NCBI RefSeq assembly: GCF_041687215.1
Contig: NZ_JAWLCI010000005.1
Span: forward strand, 62,001-126,000
DNA length: 64,000 nucleotides
Direction: 5' to 3'
Origin: Mariniphaga sp041687215
GTDB lineage: Bacteria; Bacteroidota; Bacteroidia; Bacteroidales; Prolixibacteraceae
Under the pieces are notes generated by a model that saw only the letters and a list, made by a program, of their open reading frames with translations, searched no databases and was not told the origin of the DNA. Below are positions 48,917 through 59,565 of the stretch, one piece after another. The translations under genes were made by a program, and so were the position numbers. Within the stretch, counting starts at the first letter, position 1, and each line of letters starts with the position of its first letter.

Positions 48917-51043
48917 GTGGAAATCAGAAAATCAATAGTATCACGAATCGCCATTGTCTATTTTTTCCTACTGATATTTGGTGTGGTGGTCATTTTTAAA
49001 ATGATTTCTGTTCAGCAAATAAAAAATGAACGGTGGGAACAAATAGCCAAAAACCTTAAGGAGAACACCCTGTTAGTTGAACCCAACCGCGGAAACATTT
49101 GTGCCGACGACGGAAGTGTGCTGGCTACTTCGGTACCTGGTTATTATGTGCGCATCGATCTGGCCGCAGAAGGAGTAAGGCGGGTTTACAGTGCCGAAAG
49201 TGATTCCCTGGCCTGGTACCTTTCCAGCTTTTTTAAAGATGCTTCCCGCCAGGATTACAACACAAGACTGAATGCAGCTTACAAAAACGGCAACCGGGGG
49301 TTGATGCTCACACCCCGAAAAGTGGATTACCAGGAACTTCAGCAAATTAAAAAATTTCCCATTCTTCGCCGTGGCCGGTTTGGTGGCGGAATGATTATAG
49401 AACAGGAAAACCAGCGCGTTACACCGCTTGGTTCGCTTGCATTTCGTACCATTGGCGACCTGAACAAAGGCGCATACGGAGGCGTGCACGGAAACATTGG
49501 TTACACCGGCTTGGAAGGAGCTTACGAACAATACCTGAAAGGAAAAGAAGGAATCAGCTATCGCGAAAATCTTTCGGGCAGGTGGGTTACCCGAACTGAA
49601 ATTGAACCGGAGGATGGGATGGATATTATTACCACCATCAATGTAAAATTACAGGATATTACTGAAAGTGCTTTGCTACGTACCCTCGAGAAGCACGATG
49701 CCGACTGGGGAACCGCCATTCTGATGGAAGTTCAGACTGGCGAAATTAAGGCCATTGCAAATTTGGGAAGGGAAAATGGCGGATATACCGAAAATTACAA
49801 TTATGCACTTGGGCATGCAGGAAATTACGAACCGGGCTCAACATTCAAATTGATTTCGTTAATGGCTGCCATGGAAGATGGGTTGGTTGACACCAGCGAT
49901 GTTTATGATACCGGCAGCGGTGTTTGGAAATACCGCGACCGTACTATTTACGACAGCGATTACAGGTATGGCGGACATGGAGAAATGACTGTAAAACAGA
50001 TTTTCGAAAAATCATCAAATGTTGGAGTTGCTAAAATTATTACAGCTGCTTACGAAAGTAACCCCAGAAATTTTGTGGACCGCATTTATGGATTTGGACT
50101 GAACAAACCACTTGGAGTGGAAATAAAAGGCGAAGGAAAACCATTTTTTAAATATCCGGGTGATTCTGACTGGTGGGGAACAACCCTTGCCTGGATGTCG
50201 TACGGATATGAGTCGAAAATGACACCTTTACAGGTACTTACATTTTATAATGCCGTTGCCAACAACGGGCGAATGGTAAAACCCCGGTTGGTGCGTGAAA
50301 TCAGAGACAACGGAGTTTTAATAAAACAATTTAAAACCGAGGTGCTGAATCCGATGATTACCACGCGCGAAACAATTGGGAAAGCACAAAAATTACTGGA
50401 GGGAGTTTGCGAAAACGGAACAGGTAAATCGCTGCAAAACCCATGGTTTAAAATTGCCGGGAAAACCGGTACAGCCCAGGTTTCAACAGGTCAGACCGGT
50501 TATCAGAAAGGAATGTATCTTGCTTCTTTTGCAGGATATTTTCCGGCTGATGATCCAAAGTATTCTCTTGTTGTAACTGTCAATAATCCAAGGGGTGGCG
50601 CTTATTACGGTGGTTCGGTTGCTGGTCCTGTTTTTAAGGAAATTGCCGAGCGGGTTTTTGCCGTGAGAAATATGTTTGAAGAAACAGAGGAGGAAGAACC
50701 TGAAATACCTGTAAACCCTGTGTTCCCGGAAGAGGAAAAAGGGAAATCTGAAAATATTATCCGTATTGCTCACGACCTCAAAATTCCCAATGTTTCAGGA
50801 AAACCGGGAACAACTTTGGCAATTGCTAAAAAAGTTGGTGAGGGTTTGGTGCTCGATGAGATTGAAATTCAGGAAGGAAGAGTTCCTGATGTTCGGGGAA
50901 TGGGTGCGAGCGATGCCATTTTTACGCTTGAAAACGCCGGATTGAAGGTAAAAATTAAAGGAGTGGGCAAAGTAAAAACACAATCAATACCTCCCGGTTC
51001 GGGTTTTGCACGAGGGGCAATTGTTTATTTAACACTGGGTTGA
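48917..51043 (+). CDS. ftsI: Penicillin-binding protein FtsI (PBP3-type transpeptidase) with PASTA
   Basis: Septal peptidoglycan transpeptidase, 708 residues, starting with GTG at 48917. One N-terminal membrane helix (about 10-30), a PBP dimerisation domain, and a transpeptidase domain with the three active-site motifs: EPGSTFKL (SxxK), KSSNVGVAK (SxN) and GKTGTAQ (KTG). The C-terminal 80 residues hold a full PASTA domain (RVPDVRGMGASDAIF) preceded by a partial one (IPNVSGKPGTTLAIA). Confidence 0.95.
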   Translation: MEIRKSIVSRIAIVYFFLLIFGVVVIFKMISVQQIKNERWEQIAKNLKENTLLVEPNRGNICADDGSVLATSVPGYYVRIDLAAEGVRRVYSAESDSLAWYLSSFFKDASRQDYNTRLNAAYKNGNRGLMLTPRKVDYQELQQIKKFPILRRGRFGGGMIIEQENQRVTPLGSLAFRTIGDLNKGAYGGVHGNIGYTGLEGAYEQYLKGKEGISYRENLSGRWVTRTEIEPEDGMDIITTINVKLQDITESALLRTLEKHDADWGTAILMEVQTGEIKAIANLGRENGGYTENYNYALGHAGNYEPGSTFKLISLMAAMEDGLVDTSDVYDTGSGVWKYRDRTIYDSDYRYGGHGEMTVKQIFEKSSNVGVAKIITAAYESNPRNFVDRIYGFGLNKPLGVEIKGEGKPFFKYPGDSDWWGTTLAWMSYGYESKMTPLQVLTFYNAVANNGRMVKPRLVREIRDNGVLIKQFKTEVLNPMITTRETIGKAQKLLEGVCENGTGKSLQNPWFKIAGKTGTAQVSTGQTGYQKGMYLASFAGYFPADDPKYSLVVTVNNPRGGAYYGGSVAGPVFKEIAERVFAVRNMFEETEEEEPEIPVNPVFPEEEKGKSENIIRIAHDLKIPNVSGKPGTTLAIAKKVGEGLVLDEIEIQEGRVPDVRGMGASDAIFTLENAGLKVKIKGVGKVKTQSIPPGSGFARGAIVYLTLG

Positions 51044-51045
51044 AA

Positions 51046-52503
51046 ATGAAACTGAAAGAGCTTATAAAACATATTAATTATACAGAAATCAGGGGTGAAG
51101 AAAACCCTGAAATCAAAGCGGTTGAATTCGATTCCCGAAAAGTAAAACCGGGAACGCTTTTTATCGCGCAAAAAGGATTACATACCGACGGCCATCAGTT
51201 TATTCAAAAAGCGATTGATAATGGCGCTGCTGCAGTTGTTTGCGAAGAGTTTCCTTCTGAATTACCTCAAAATATAGCAATAATCAAAGTTTCTGACTCC
51301 ATGCAAACCACCGGTCAAATTGCTTCAGTTTTTTACGGAAATCCTTCCCAAAAAATGAAAGTGGTTGGCGTTACGGGAACTAACGGAAAAACGAGCATTG
51401 CTACGCTTCTTTTCAGGTTGTTCCGGGAATTGGGGTATAATGCCGGACTGATTTCCACTATTTCATACAAGATTAATGAAACCGAAGAAACGGCTTCGCA
51501 TACCACGCCAGATGCGTTGAAAATTCAACAGTTGCTGGCAAAAATGGAAGATGCCGGCTGCGAATTTTGTTTTATGGAAGTGAGTTCGCATGCGGTTCAT
51601 CAACAACGCATTGCAGGAATTGAATTTGCCGGCGGGGTTTTTACAAATATTACCCACGACCACCTCGATTACCACAAAACATTTGCAGAATATATTAAAG
51701 CAAAACAACGGTTTTTCGATGTGCTGCCGGCAACAGCTTTTGCATTAACCAACATCGACGATAAAAACGGGCTGATTATGGTTCAGAATACCAAAGCCCG
51801 GAAAATCACATACTCGAACAGGGCCATGGCCGATTTTCGTTGCAAAGTGATGGAAACCCATTTTAACGGAATGTTGCTGAACCTTGACGGACAGGAAGTC
51901 TGGACACGGTTTGTAGGGAAATTTAATGCATCGAACCTGCTGGCTGTTTATGCTACGGCATTGAACCTGGGTCAGGATTCCAATGAAGTTTTAACCCACA
52001 TTAGCAACCTGGAACCTGTAAAAGGAAGGTTTGAAACCATCAGAAGTGTGGATGGAAAACTGGCCATTGTGGATTATGCCCACACGCCTGACGCTCTGAA
52101 AAATGTATTGACTGCCATCGGTGGAATTCGCACCGGAAATGAACAGGTTATTACCGTTGTGGGCGCCGGCGGCGACCGCGATAAAACCAAACGGCCCGAA
52201 ATGGCGCAGGAAGCTATTTTGGGCAGCGATAAGGTTATTCTCACTTCCGATAATCCACGCACCGAAGAACCGGCGCAAATTATTCGTGACATGGAAGCCG
52301 GTGTGGAACAAGAATGGAAAAACAAAGTGGTTTCCATTGAAAACCGGCGTGAAGCCATTAAAACTGCGGTTTTGCTGGCTCAACCCGGCGATATTATTCT
52401 GATTGCAGGGAAAGGCCACGAAAATTACCAGGAAGTGAACGGCGTGAAACATCATTTCGATGACGTGGAAGAAGTGAAGAAATGTTTTGGCATGGACGAT
52501 TAA
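51046..52503 (+). CDS. murE: UDP-MurNAc-L-Ala-D-Glu:meso-diaminopimelate ligase
   Basis: Adds the third residue to the peptidoglycan peptide. 485 residues from the ATG at 51046; an upstream TTG overlapping the ftsI stop is less likely. ATP loop VGVTGTNGKTSIA. The DNPR motif (TSDNPRTEEPAQ) marks meso-diaminopimelate rather than lysine as substrate. C-terminal ligase domain intact (AGKGHENYQ). Confidence 0.97.
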   Translation: MKLKELIKHINYTEIRGEENPEIKAVEFDSRKVKPGTLFIAQKGLHTDGHQFIQKAIDNGAAAVVCEEFPSELPQNIAIIKVSDSMQTTGQIASVFYGNPSQKMKVVGVTGTNGKTSIATLLFRLFRELGYNAGLISTISYKINETEETASHTTPDALKIQQLLAKMEDAGCEFCFMEVSSHAVHQQRIAGIEFAGGVFTNITHDHLDYHKTFAEYIKAKQRFFDVLPATAFALTNIDDKNGLIMVQNTKARKITYSNRAMADFRCKVMETHFNGMLLNLDGQEVWTRFVGKFNASNLLAVYATALNLGQDSNEVLTHISNLEPVKGRFETIRSVDGKLAIVDYAHTPDALKNVLTAIGGIRTGNEQVITVVGAGGDRDKTKRPEMAQEAILGSDKVILTSDNPRTEEPAQIIRDMEAGVEQEWKNKVVSIENRREAIKTAVLLAQPGDIILIAGKGHENYQEVNGVKHHFDDVEEVKKCFGMDD

Positions 52504-52515
52504 AAACGAAAAGGT

Positions 52516-53766
52516 ATGCTTTATTATTTGTACGACTGGCTTGCAGAATCCAATATCCCCGGAATAGGAATGTTTCAGTACATTTCGTTCAGGTCGGGGG
52601 CGGCAGTTATTTTAGCGCTTTTTATCACCACTGCTTTCGGGAAAAAAATGATTCGCATTTTGCAGAAAAAGCAGATTGGTGAAGAAGTGCGCGATTTGGG
52701 ACTGGAAGGCCAGGTGCAAAAAAAAGGAACGCCAACCATGGGTGGACTGATTATTCTTTTTGCCATAATTGTGCCCACTTTGCTTTTTGCGCGCCTCGAT
52801 AATATTTACATTTTACTGATGCTGATTACCACAGCATTTTTAGGGCTAATCGGTTTTATAGACGATTACATCAAAGTTTTCCTGAAAAACAAAAAAGGAT
52901 TGGCAGGCAAGTTCAAAATTTTAGGGCAGGTTTTTCTGGGGCTTTTTGTTGCAGCAACTTTATTCCTGAGCGACGATGTTATGGTTCGCGAAAATGTTCA
53001 AAATCCTTCAGGAAGTGATTTGCGTGAAATAGTTGTGGACCCTGAAACCGGACAGCAAAAAATGATGTTTGTAACTGAAGACGTGAAATCCACAAAAACC
53101 ACCATTCCCTTCGTAAAAAAGAATGAATTCGATTACGCCTGGCTGGTTGCCTGGGCAGGCGATGCCGCATCATGGCTGAAGTGGGCTGTTTACGCACTGG
53201 CCATTATTTTAATTATTACAGCCGTTTCAAATGCGGTTAATTTGACTGACGGACTCGATGGTCTGGCCACAGGCACTTCTGCAATAAGCGGCGCCACGTT
53301 GGGTGTTTTGGCTTATGTGAGCGGTAACGTTATTTATTCCGATTACCTCAATATCATGTACATTCCGCATGTGGGTGAACTTACCATTTTTGTGGCTGCG
53401 TTTATCGGGGCAACCGTAGGTTTTCTGTGGTACAATTCGTTTCCGGCTCAGGTTTTTATGGGCGATACCGGGAGTCTTGCGCTTGGCGGCATTCTGGCTG
53501 TTTTTTCGGTCATTATCCGAAAGGAAATTTTGATTCCGCTTTTGGGAGGAATTTTTCTCATCGAAAATTTATCGGTGGTAATTCAGGTGATGTGGTTCAA
53601 ATATACCAAACGAAAATTTGGCGCAGGCCGCCGTGTATTTTTAATGAGTCCCATCCATCATCATTACCAGAAAAAAGGGATGCACGAAGCCAAAATCGTT
53701 GCCCGGTTTTGGATTGTGGGTATCATTCTGGCGGTTTTAACCGTGGTAACATTAAAAATCAGATAA
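52516..53766 (+). CDS. mraY: Phospho-MurNAc-pentapeptide transferase
   Basis: Makes lipid I from UDP-MurNAc-pentapeptide and undecaprenyl phosphate. A 416-residue protein with about ten membrane helices. GTPTMGGLIIL, the DDYIK motif (GFIDDYIKVF), NLTDGLDGLA and SPIHHHYQKKG are the catalytic landmarks. It is some 50 residues longer than the E. coli enzyme because of an insertion at about 155-215, as I remember for Bacteroidota. Confidence 0.97.
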   Translation: MLYYLYDWLAESNIPGIGMFQYISFRSGAAVILALFITTAFGKKMIRILQKKQIGEEVRDLGLEGQVQKKGTPTMGGLIILFAIIVPTLLFARLDNIYILLMLITTAFLGLIGFIDDYIKVFLKNKKGLAGKFKILGQVFLGLFVAATLFLSDDVMVRENVQNPSGSDLREIVVDPETGQQKMMFVTEDVKSTKTTIPFVKKNEFDYAWLVAWAGDAASWLKWAVYALAIILIITAVSNAVNLTDGLDGLATGTSAISGATLGVLAYVSGNVIYSDYLNIMYIPHVGELTIFVAAFIGATVGFLWYNSFPAQVFMGDTGSLALGGILAVFSVIIRKEILIPLLGGIFLIENLSVVIQVMWFKYTKRKFGAGRRVFLMSPIHHHYQKKGMHEAKIVARFWIVGIILAVLTVVTLKIR

Positions 53767-53777
53767 CATTTAAATAG

Positions 53778-55121
53778 TTGAATTTGAGAAACAAATTAGT
53801 CATATTAGGTGCAGGCGAAAGCGGGGTTGGTTCAGCCATCCTGGCGCAAAAGCAGGGGTATGCCGTTTTTGTTTCCGATTTTGGGAAAATAAAGGATAAG
53901 TACAAGGAAGTCCTTTCAAAATATAACATTGACTTTGAAGAGGGGAAACATTCCGAAGAAAAAATTTTGGAGGCGGAGATTGTGGTGAAAAGCCCGGGAA
54001 TTCCGGATACAGCTCCGCTAATTCTGAAGTTAAAAGAAAAAGATATTCCGGTGATTTCGGAAATTGAATTTGCCAGAAGATATACCGATGCAAAAACCAT
54101 TTGTATTACCGGAAGCAACGGGAAAACCACCACCACGCTACTCACACATTATATTCTGGAGAAAGCCGGACTTAATGTTGGTCTGGCCGGAAACGTGGGA
54201 AAAAGTTTTGCCTGGCAGGTAGCTGAAGAAAATCACGATGTTTACGTGATTGAACTCAGCAGCTTTCAACTCGACGGCATGTACGATTTCAGAGCCGATG
54301 TGGCTGTGCTGCTCAACATTACACCTGATCACCTCGATCGCTACAATTATAATATGCAGGATTATACCGATTCTAAATTCCGCATCATTCAAAACCAAAG
54401 GGAAAACGACTATTTCATTTTTTGCGCCGACGACGAGGTTATTCAAACTGAAATAGCCAAAAAAGAGATAAAACCCGCCTGTATTCCATTCACATTAAAG
54501 GAACCGGCCAATCCGGGGGCAGGGCTTTCAAAAGAGAAATTGATTATAAATTTTAACCAAAAACAATTCAGCATGTCTATTCTGGATTTATCATTATCAG
54601 GAAAACACAACACCTACAACTCCATGGCAGCAGGCATTGCGAGTATGGTATTTCAAATTCGAAATGAGCAGCTTCGTGAATGCCTGTCTGGTTTTCATGG
54701 CGTTGAACACCGGTTGGAGCGGTTTTTAAGAGTTCACGGGATTGAGTTCGTAAACGACTCGAAAGCCACCAACGTCAATTCAACTTGGTATGCGCTCGAA
54801 AGCATTCCAAAATCAATTGTTTGGATTGCCGGTGGAATCGATAAAGGAAACGATTACACTATGCTCAAACCGCTGGTTAAGGAGAAAGTGAAGGCCATAG
54901 TTTGTCTGGGAAAAGACAACTCAAAACTTCATGCTGCGTTCGACAAAGTTTTGAAAAACGTGGTGGATGCATCAAGTATGGAAGAGGCTGTAAAAGCGGC
55001 CTATTACCTGGCGCGAAATGGCGATACCGTTTTGCTTTCGCCGGCATGTGCCAGCTTCGATTTATTCGATAATTACGAAGACCGTGGAAATCAGTTTAAA
55101 GAACAAGTGAGGAATTTGTAA
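53778..55121 (+). CDS. murD: UDP-MurNAc-L-alanine:D-glutamate ligase
   Basis: Adds D-Glu to UDP-MurNAc-Ala, 447 residues. ATP loop ITGSNGKTTTT; HRLERFL and NDSKATNVNSTWYAL are family motifs. No ATG is available near the N-terminus (LVILGAGESGVG). TTG at 53778 or 53784 must serve as start. Stop codon abuts the ftsW ATG. Confidence 0.97.
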   Translation: MNLRNKLVILGAGESGVGSAILAQKQGYAVFVSDFGKIKDKYKEVLSKYNIDFEEGKHSEEKILEAEIVVKSPGIPDTAPLILKLKEKDIPVISEIEFARRYTDAKTICITGSNGKTTTTLLTHYILEKAGLNVGLAGNVGKSFAWQVAEENHDVYVIELSSFQLDGMYDFRADVAVLLNITPDHLDRYNYNMQDYTDSKFRIIQNQRENDYFIFCADDEVIQTEIAKKEIKPACIPFTLKEPANPGAGLSKEKLIINFNQKQFSMSILDLSLSGKHNTYNSMAAGIASMVFQIRNEQLRECLSGFHGVEHRLERFLRVHGIEFVNDSKATNVNSTWYALESIPKSIVWIAGGIDKGNDYTMLKPLVKEKVKAIVCLGKDNSKLHAAFDKVLKNVVDASSMEEAVKAAYYLARNGDTVLLSPACASFDLFDNYEDRGNQFKEQVRNL

Positions 55122-56327
55122 ATGAATTTGGTTCAGTCGAAAATATTCAGGGGCGACCGTGTTATTTGGGTGTTGCTGTTGTTACTCTCGCTGCTGTCGC
55201 TGTTAATTGTTTACAGCTCAACCGGTGCATTAGCCTACCGGCAGGCGTCCGGGAATACCATGCATTTTCTTGTCCGGCAAATCTTTTTCCTGGGAGCCGG
55301 ATTGGGACTCATGCTTGTTATGGTCAATTTTCTTTCGGTTAAAATTTATTCCATCTTATCTAACTTATTGGTTTACCTGAGTATTGGTTTACTTTTGGTT
55401 TCAGTTGCCATGCAGTTTGCCGGAATGTCAAGCGGCAGCGGACGTACCCTCGATATTGGTTTTATTTCGTTTCAGCCTTCCGAGTTGGCAAAAATTTCCC
55501 TTATTATGTTTTCTGCCAAAGTTTTAGGGAAAAACCAAAAATCAAAAGACGAACTCAAAAAAGCATTTTATATAATTATCGTACACACCATTGTAGTTTG
55601 CGGATTAATTTTCGTTTCCAACTTTTCAACTGCTGCCCTGCTTTTTGCCACCATTTTAACCATGTTGTTTGTGGGGCGCGTTCATTTAAAATATTTATTT
55701 TTTGTAATTGCTGTGGGTGTGGGAATAGTAGTGGCAACTTATTTCCTGGCCGATCAGTTTCCATCGGCTCCAACACGAATGCACACGGTAAAGGGAAGAA
55801 TAGACCGGTTTATTAACGGCGACCCCAATGCAGAAAAAGGAATTACCCAGGCCGATTATGCCAAACTGGCTATTTACGAGGGCGGAATTTTAGGAAAAGG
55901 GCCCGGCAACTCAGATGTAAGTAATTACATGGCCGCGGCCTATAACGATTTTATTTTCGCCATTATAGTAGAAGAATATGGACTTATTGCGGGCATTGTT
56001 GTGATGTTCCTTTACCTTATATTCTTTTTCCGGGCGGTGGTGATTGTGCGAAGGGCCACCCGAACCTTTCCGGCATTTCTTGTGACAGGGTTGACTATGT
56101 TGCTGGTGTTTCAGGCCATGATAAACATTGGTGTTTCAACCGGTGTACTTCCGGTTACCGGCCAGCCGTTGCCCTGGGTGAGTTTGGGAGGAACATCGCT
56201 GCTTTTTACTTCAGTGGCTTTTGGCTGTATTTTGAGTGTAAGCTATCAAAATCAGGTGAATCGTGATATTCAAAAACCGCCGATTCAGGTGGCTTTGCCT
56301 GACGACGATTATGAGATAAATAAATAG
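55122..56327 (+). CDS. ftsW: Lipid II polymerase FtsW
   Basis: SEDS-family septal glycosyltransferase, 401 residues with about ten membrane helices. SFQPSELAKISLI carries the conserved region, and GVLPVTGQPLPWVSLGGTSL is the SEDS C-terminal signature. Works with FtsI encoded four genes upstream. Confidence 0.95.
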   Translation: MNLVQSKIFRGDRVIWVLLLLLSLLSLLIVYSSTGALAYRQASGNTMHFLVRQIFFLGAGLGLMLVMVNFLSVKIYSILSNLLVYLSIGLLLVSVAMQFAGMSSGSGRTLDIGFISFQPSELAKISLIMFSAKVLGKNQKSKDELKKAFYIIIVHTIVVCGLIFVSNFSTAALLFATILTMLFVGRVHLKYLFFVIAVGVGIVVATYFLADQFPSAPTRMHTVKGRIDRFINGDPNAEKGITQADYAKLAIYEGGILGKGPGNSDVSNYMAAAYNDFIFAIIVEEYGLIAGIVVMFLYLIFFFRAVVIVRRATRTFPAFLVTGLTMLLVFQAMINIGVSTGVLPVTGQPLPWVSLGGTSLLFTSVAFGCILSVSYQNQVNRDIQKPPIQVALPDDDYEINK

Positions 56328-56328
56328 A

Positions 56329-57432
56329 ATGAAATTAGAACGTGTTATAATAAGCGGAGGAGGCACAGGTGGACATATTTTTCCGGCCCTGGCCATTGCA
56401 AATGAAATTGGCAAACGATATCCCCATGCCGAAATTTTGTTTGTAGGCGCACAGGGACGTATGGAAATGGAAAAAGTTCCGGCTGCCGGTTACAAAATAA
56501 TTGGCTTGCCGGTTACCGGCTTTCCGCGCAAACCAGGTATGAAAATGCTCACTTTTGTGGTTCGCCTGATGAAAAGCAACAGGCTGGCCAAAAAAATAAT
56601 CAATCAATTTAAGCCGCAGATTGCCATCGGAGTAGGAGGTTTTGCAAGCGGCCCCCTGCTTCGGGCATCTGCAAAAAAAGGCATTCCAACACTTATTCAG
56701 GAACAAAATTCATACGCCGGAATTACAAATAAACTTTTGGCGAAAAAGGCAAACGTCATTTGCGTGGCATACGAAAAAATGGAACGCTATTTTCCCAACG
56801 AAAAAATTGTGCTCACCGGAAACCCGGTGCGGGAAACTCTATTAACCAAGATTGACAACAAACAGGAAGCCATTGAATATTTTGGGTTGAAAAATCCGGG
56901 AAAGGTGATTTTAATTGTTGGCGGTAGTCTTGGCGCCCGTTCGGTGAATAATGCCGTTCTGAAAAATATTTCACTCATTGCACAATCAGATGTGGAAGTA
57001 ATCTGGCAAACGGGCTCCATTTATTACCAGGAAATTCTGGATAAAATGAAAGATGCCACGCCGGAAAACCTGCATATTCATGAATTTTTGTCGCGAATGG
57101 ATTTGGCTTATGCCGCTGCAGGTGTTGTAATTTCCCGGGCCGGAGCTGGAACCATTTCCGAATTATGTCTGGTTGGAAAACCGGCTGTTTTAGTTCCGTC
57201 GCCCAATGTAGCAGAAGACCACCAGACCAAAAATGCACAAGCATTGGCCGAAAAAGACGCTGCCGTTTTAATTCCTGACAATGAAATTGATGCAAAATTA
57301 TTGCCCGAAGCTATTCGGTTGATAAACGATAAAGAAGCGTGTAAAAAGCTTTCGGAGAATATTAAAAAACTCGCCCGGCCAAATGCAACGGGACAAATTG
57401 TTGATGAAGTTGAAAAATTATTGAAAAGATGA
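56329..57432 (+). CDS. murG: UDP-GlcNAc:lipid I GlcNAc transferase
   Basis: Converts lipid I to lipid II, 367 residues, peripheral on the inner leaflet. SGGGTGGHIFPALA at the N-terminus, VGGFASGP and the C-terminal ISRAGAGTISELCL are diagnostic. Stop overlaps the murC start (ATGA). Confidence 0.97.
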   Translation: MKLERVIISGGGTGGHIFPALAIANEIGKRYPHAEILFVGAQGRMEMEKVPAAGYKIIGLPVTGFPRKPGMKMLTFVVRLMKSNRLAKKIINQFKPQIAIGVGGFASGPLLRASAKKGIPTLIQEQNSYAGITNKLLAKKANVICVAYEKMERYFPNEKIVLTGNPVRETLLTKIDNKQEAIEYFGLKNPGKVILIVGGSLGARSVNNAVLKNISLIAQSDVEVIWQTGSIYYQEILDKMKDATPENLHIHEFLSRMDLAYAAAGVVISRAGAGTISELCLVGKPAVLVPSPNVAEDHQTKNAQALAEKDAAVLIPDNEIDAKLLPEAIRLINDKEACKKLSENIKKLARPNATGQIVDEVEKLLKR

Positions 57433-58814
57433 ACAGCCTTCAAAAAATAAAAAATGTTTATTTCCTCGGAATCGGAGGGATTGGGATGAGTGCGCTGGCC
57501 CGGTATTTTAAACATTCGGGCAGGAATGTTGCCGGTTACGACCGAACGCCTACCGCGCTTACCAATGCCCTTCAGTCTGAAGGGATTGATGTGCATTTTG
57601 AGGACGATATCCGGTTTATCCCATCTAAATGGAATCCGGTTGAAACATTGGCAGTTTATACTCCGGCGCTGCCTGAAGACCATAAACAACTCAACTGGTG
57701 TAAGGAAAAGCCCATTTGGTTGATGAAACGTGCCAAAGTACTGGGATTGGTTTGTAACGAAAAAAGTTGTATTGCTGTTTCGGGTACTCACGGAAAAACT
57801 ACGGTAAGTACCATGACTGCAACTATTTTAAGTAAATCAAAAGCTGGCTGCGGTGCTTTTTTGGGTGGAATCTCCAAAAATTTTGGAAGTAATTTGCTGC
57901 TGCCTCCCGAAAATTCGCCGTGGATTGTAGCCGAAGCCGATGAATACGACCGGTCGTTTTTACATTTAAAACCACAACTGGCACTGATTACTTCAATTGA
58001 TGCAGATCATCTTGATATTTACGGCGATAAGGGAAAAATTACGGAGTCATTTGAGCAATTTATTTCCCAAATTAAGCCAGGTGGCAAACTGGTTCTGAAA
58101 AAAGGTGTGGAACTGAATACATCTAAAACACAAGCTGAAATTTTTAGCTATGCACTCACCGAAAAAGCCGATTTTACCACGATTAATCTTCATTTAAACA
58201 ATGAGGGAGGTTTTTATTGTTTCGATTTGAAAACACCCGATGGAATAATTTCCCAATGCAAATTGAATTATCCCGGGCTGATAAATGTGGAAAACGCTGT
58301 GGCTGCCTCAGCACTGGCTTTTCTGGCAGGAGTTTCAGTCGACGAAATCAAATCGGGTCTTGAAAATTACCAGGGTGTTTTGCGCCGTTTCGATGTAAAA
58401 TTTAAAAGTGAAAGGCAAATTTACATTGACGATTATGCGCACCATCCGGAAGAATTGAAAGCAGTGATTAGTTCGGTAAAAGCGTTGTACCCGGACCGTA
58501 AGGTTACTGGAATTTTTCAACCTCACCTCTATTCACGAACACGCGACTTTGCCAGTGAATTTGCTGAAAGCCTCGATTTACTCGACGGAGCTGTTCTGGT
58601 ACCGATTTACCCTGCCAGGGAAGAGCCCATCAAAGGAGTTTCTTCCGATTTGATTTTCGGTAAAATGAAAAACGAAAATAAATTTCTGGTTGAAAAAAGT
58701 GAGGTTCCGGAGCTGTTGGAAAACCGTGAAACTGATGTTGTGCTTACCATGGGTGCCGGCGATATTGATGGAATTGGAGAACAAATAATTGAAGTTTTAA
58801 AAAATAAAAACTGA
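57429..58814 (+). CDS. murC: UDP-MurNAc:L-alanine ligase
   Basis: First amino-acid ligase of the stem peptide, 461 residues. N-terminal Rossmann loop FLGIGGIGMSALA, ATP loop VSGTHGKTTVSTM, and DDYAHHPEELKAV. Its stop overlaps the ftsQ ATG by one base. Confidence 0.97.
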   Translation: MNSLQKIKNVYFLGIGGIGMSALARYFKHSGRNVAGYDRTPTALTNALQSEGIDVHFEDDIRFIPSKWNPVETLAVYTPALPEDHKQLNWCKEKPIWLMKRAKVLGLVCNEKSCIAVSGTHGKTTVSTMTATILSKSKAGCGAFLGGISKNFGSNLLLPPENSPWIVAEADEYDRSFLHLKPQLALITSIDADHLDIYGDKGKITESFEQFISQIKPGGKLVLKKGVELNTSKTQAEIFSYALTEKADFTTINLHLNNEGGFYCFDLKTPDGIISQCKLNYPGLINVENAVAASALAFLAGVSVDEIKSGLENYQGVLRRFDVKFKSERQIYIDDYAHHPEELKAVISSVKALYPDRKVTGIFQPHLYSRTRDFASEFAESLDLLDGAVLVPIYPAREEPIKGVSSDLIFGKMKNENKFLVEKSEVPELLENRETDVVLTMGAGDIDGIGEQIIEVLKNKN

Positions 58815-59563
58815 TGTTGCGGAAAATTTTGAAATTAACAGGTTACATTTTGCTGACAGCGTTTATTGTTGTCACGCTGGGTTTTTCTATGCGGGAAAAC
58901 CGTCATGTTACCTGTCGCAATATCGAAATTGAATTCAGCGAAGATGAACTAATAAAAACCAGCAGGGAGGAAGTTGCACGGTTGATTGATGCTGCGGATA
59001 ATGAGCTGGTTGGAAAAGAGCTTCGGGCAATAAATGCTGAACTGATTGAGAAAGAAATTGAAAAACACCAGGCCATTTTAAATGCCGAGGTGTTTAAAGT
59101 GGTGGCAAAAGACAGCACATCTTTTAAAGGAATTCTTGGTGTCCGGGTAAAACATCGCGAACCAGTTCTTCGCATCATGTCTTCGTCAGGGACATATTAT
59201 CTCGACAAAACGGGGGAACAAATTCCAATTTCGTCAAGTTACACGGCAAATGTGCTGGTGGCCTCCGGGTATTTTTCAGAAGATTTTGCAAAAGAACAAC
59301 TGCTTCCTTTTGCAATGTATTTGGAGGAAAATCCGTTCTGGAAAGCTCAGATTGAACAGGTTTATGTAGAACAGGACGGCAATGTGGTGTTAACTCCACT
59401 GGTGGGAGACCATCTTATTGAGCTTGGAAATATGGAAAACTGCCAGGAAAAGTTACGGAACATGAAAGTATTTTACGAACAGGTGTTGGTGAGAAATAAC
59501 TGGGATAAATACCAGACGATCAGTGTGAAATACAAAAATCAGGTAATAGCAAAAAAGAAATAG
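58814..59563 (+). CDS. ftsQ: Cell division protein FtsQ/DivIB
   Basis: A 249-residue bitopic protein: one membrane helix (about residues 8-25, KLTGYILLTAFIVVTLGF), then a periplasmic POTRA-like part and a beta domain (VKHREPVLRIMSSSGTYYLDK). Sequence conservation is low, but the position between murC and ftsA and the topology are typical. Confidence 0.9.
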   Translation: MLRKILKLTGYILLTAFIVVTLGFSMRENRHVTCRNIEIEFSEDELIKTSREEVARLIDAADNELVGKELRAINAELIEKEIEKHQAILNAEVFKVVAKDSTSFKGILGVRVKHREPVLRIMSSSGTYYLDKTGEQIPISSSYTANVLVASGYFSEDFAKEQLLPFAMYLEENPFWKAQIEQVYVEQDGNVVLTPLVGDHLIELGNMENCQEKLRNMKVFYEQVLVRNNWDKYQTISVKYKNQVIAKKK

Positions 59564-59565
59564 AT